Shown here one piece after another: positions 62,550-64,000 of a stretch of 64,000 bases of DNA. The notes beneath the pieces were generated by a model. The model saw only the letters and a program-made list of their open reading frames with translations, made no database searches and was not told the DNA's origin. Each line of letters starts with the position of its first letter. Within the stretch, counting starts at the first letter, position 1. Both the position numbers and the translations under genes were made by a program. The stretch comes from Brevundimonas sp. UBA4553 (GTDB taxonomy: Bacteria; Pseudomonadota; Alphaproteobacteria; Caulobacterales; Caulobacteraceae). The stretch is from positions 127,989-191,988 of the forward strand of contig NZ_DGLD01000014.1 of NCBI RefSeq assembly GCF_002387245.1. The letters run 5' to 3'.

Positions 62550-63494
62550 ATGACCCTCGCGCTTCTCTTCCCCGGTCAGGGCAGCCAGAGCGTCGGCATG
62601 GGCGCAGCTCTCGCCGAGGCCTTCGCCAGCGCACGCGACGTCTTCGCCGAGGTTGACGACGCGCTGAACCAGAAGCTGTTCGACCTGATGCGCGAAGGAC
62701 CGGAAGACCAATTGACCCTGACCGAGAACGCCCAACCGGCTTTGATGGCCGTCTCGGTTGCGGCTGCACGGGTGCTGAAGGTCGAGTTCGGCGTCGATGT
62801 GACGAAGGCCGGCTTCGTCGCCGGTCACTCGCTGGGCGAGTATTCGGCGCTGGCGGCAGTCGGGGCTATCAGCCTGTCGGATACGGCCCGACTGCTCAAG
62901 CTGCGCGGTCAGGCCATGCAGCGCGCCGTGCCGGTGGGCAAGGGGGCGATGGCTTCGCTTATCGGACCCAAGACCGACCTGGCCCTGGCGGAAGAAGCGG
63001 CCAAGGCCGGTTCGGAAGTCGGCGTCTGCGTCGTCGCCAACGACAATAACAACGGCAACGTCGTCATTTCGGGCGACAAGGCCGCCGTGGACCGCGCCAT
63101 CGAGAAGGCCAAGGAATTGGGCGCGCGCGCCATTCCGCTGAACGTATCGGCGCCCTTCCACTGCCCGCTGATGCAGCCCGCCGCCGACGAGATGGCCGCG
63201 GCTCTGGCCGACGCCAAGATTCTGGCCCCCGCCGTGCCGGTCGTCGCCAACGTCACTGCCCGCCCTGAAACGGACGCTGAAGTGATCCGCCGCCTGCTGG
63301 TCGAGCAGGTCACGGGCCGAGTGCGCTGGCGCGAGAGCATGGAGTGGATGGCAGGCGAGGGCGGCGTGACCCGCTTCGCCGAGATCGGCTCGGGCAAGGT
63401 CCTGACCGGCATGGCCAAGCGCATCGCGCCGGACGCCGAGAGCCTGGCGCTGAACACGCCGGGAGACCTCGAAGCGTTCGCCAAGTCGCTCTGA
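62550..63494 (+). CDS. fabD: Malonyl-CoA:ACP transacylase
   Basis: FabD loads malonyl groups on acyl carrier protein for fatty acid synthesis. The 314-residue protein has FPGQGSQSVGMG at the N terminus, the nucleophile Ser94 in GHSLGEY, Arg119 in KLRGQAMQ and the catalytic His204 in APFHCPLM. The ATG at 62550 gives the standard N terminus. fabG follows after 19 bases, the usual fab order. Confidence 0.97.
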   Translation: MTLALLFPGQGSQSVGMGAALAEAFASARDVFAEVDDALNQKLFDLMREGPEDQLTLTENAQPALMAVSVAAARVLKVEFGVDVTKAGFVAGHSLGEYSALAAVGAISLSDTARLLKLRGQAMQRAVPVGKGAMASLIGPKTDLALAEEAAKAGSEVGVCVVANDNNNGNVVISGDKAAVDRAIEKAKELGARAIPLNVSAPFHCPLMQPAADEMAAALADAKILAPAVPVVANVTARPETDAEVIRRLLVEQVTGRVRWRESMEWMAGEGGVTRFAEIGSGKVLTGMAKRIAPDAESLALNTPGDLEAFAKSL

Positions 63495-63513
63495 TTTCAT
63501 AGGGATAGAAACA

Positions 63514-64000
63514 ATGTTCAATCTTTCGGGAAAGATCGCCCTGGTGACCGGCGCGACCGGCGGCATCGGCGGGGCTATTGCGCGCTCGCTGCACGCTCAG
63601 GGCGCGACCGTGGTGTTGTCGGGCACGCGTGAAGCGGTGCTGGCTGATCTGGCCAAGGAACTGGGCGAGCGCGCCCATTTCGCCACCGCCAACCTGTCGG
63701 ACCCCGAGTCGGTCGATAATCTGGTCGCTGCAGCCGAAGCCGCCGCCGGTGGTCCGCTGGATATCCTGGTCGCCAACGCCGGCATCACCAAGGACGGTCT
63801 GCTGATGCGGATGAAGGACGAGGACTTCCAGTCCGTCGTCCAGATCAATCTGGAGAGCTATTTCCGCCTGACCCGCGCGGCGGTGAAGGGGATGATGAAG
63901 CGCCGCTCGGGCCGCATCATCGGCGTGACCTCGGTTGTCGGCGTGACCGGCAATCCCGGTCAGACCAACTATTCGGCGTCCAAGGCCGGCATGATCGGCT
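63514..64000 (+). CDS. fabG: 3-oxoacyl-ACP reductase, 3' end missing
   Basis: The first 162 codons of a classical SDR run off the right edge of the window. Visible are VTGATGGIGGAIA (NADP-binding) near residue 11, NAGITKDGLLMRM near 88, the catalytic Ser in GVTSVVGVTGNPG near 139 and YSASKAG near 152. FabG reduces 3-oxoacyl-ACP in the elongation cycle. Cotranscribed with fabD. Confidence 0.93.
   Translation, partial: MFNLSGKIALVTGATGGIGGAIARSLHAQGATVVLSGTREAVLADLAKELGERAHFATANLSDPESVDNLVAAAEAAAGGPLDILVANAGITKDGLLMRMKDEDFQSVVQINLESYFRLTRAAVKGMMKRRSGRIIGVTSVVGVTGNPGQTNYSASKAGMIG

Overview
The window looks like a chromosomal segment of an alphaproteobacterium of the Caulobacterales, most like Brevundimonas. 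This is an inference from the high GC content and third-position GC bias, an HWE-family histidine kinase, a TonB receptor, single-copy housekeeping genes packed head to tail (dnaB, alr, radA, cvpA, purF, der, bamB, rpsF-rpsR-rplI, fabD-fabG), and DUF families common in that order. I saw no rRNA, tRNA, CRISPR array, insertion sequence or prophage. Almost everything reads as core or long-resident chromosome. One low-GC gene (36819-37451) and the low-GC 5' half of a sugar-nucleotide gene (near 26400-26884) are the clearest compositional outliers.

Layout, left to right. 1-6323: a truncated unknown gene, a small membrane peptide, phospholipase D next to an endonuclease/exonuclease/phosphatase-fold protein, a LemA-TPM-TPM operon and folD. 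6418-10574: type 2 isopentenyl-diphosphate isomerase flanked by two secreted proteins built only of PPC-type repeats (five and two copies), then a small anchored protein. 10673-17209: a complete histidine utilisation locus, hutH-hutU reading left and hutC-hutG-(unknown secreted gene)-hutI reading right. A perfect 12-base palindrome in the divergent gap is the likely HutC operator. 17274-20913: a tiny membrane protein, a PYROXD2-like oxidoreductase, and an HWE kinase with a single-domain response regulator.

21030-26884 is the most interesting stretch. All five genes read leftward: a UDP-xylose-synthase-like decarboxylase, a membrane GT2 glycosyltransferase with the D, DxD, ED, QxxRW signature of processive synthases, a second sugar-nucleotide epimerase, a BcsS-like outer-membrane barrel, and an exported GH10 xylanase. 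This resembles a cellulose secretion operon in which UDP-xylose supply and a xylanase replace the usual UDP-glucose supply and cellulase. I propose that it makes a xylose-containing, possibly xylan-like, envelope polysaccharide. 27156-33535 is a second coherent unit: DUF2891, DUF979 and DUF969 (two membrane proteins, probably one transporter) with a full-length ATP-dependent 5-oxoprolinase. It is likely a pyroglutamate uptake and degradation module that, like hut, ends in glutamate.

33559-40320: an orphan cytosine methyltransferase divergent from a YegD-type Hsp70, a GST, the low-GC DUF2971-like gene, an ArsC-like reductase, small membrane proteins, and a DUF6249 / ECF sigma / membrane protein operon. 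40466-44341: YfgM-like TPR protein, bamB and der (envelope assembly and ribosome biogenesis). 44426-50485 (minus): radA-cvpA-purF-VOC-SDR-O-antigen-ligase. 50639-54187: Yip1-like protein, alr, dnaB. 54291-57782: small secreted protein, exported DOPA-dioxygenase-like protein overlapping a TonB receptor, with a structured 5' region holding a possible Arg-rich leader peptide. 58148-59404: rpsF-rpsR-rplI with a clear intrinsic terminator. 59644-64000: an Nramp-like transporter lacking the usual metal motif, a secreted metallophosphoesterase, fabD, and fabG cut by the window edge.
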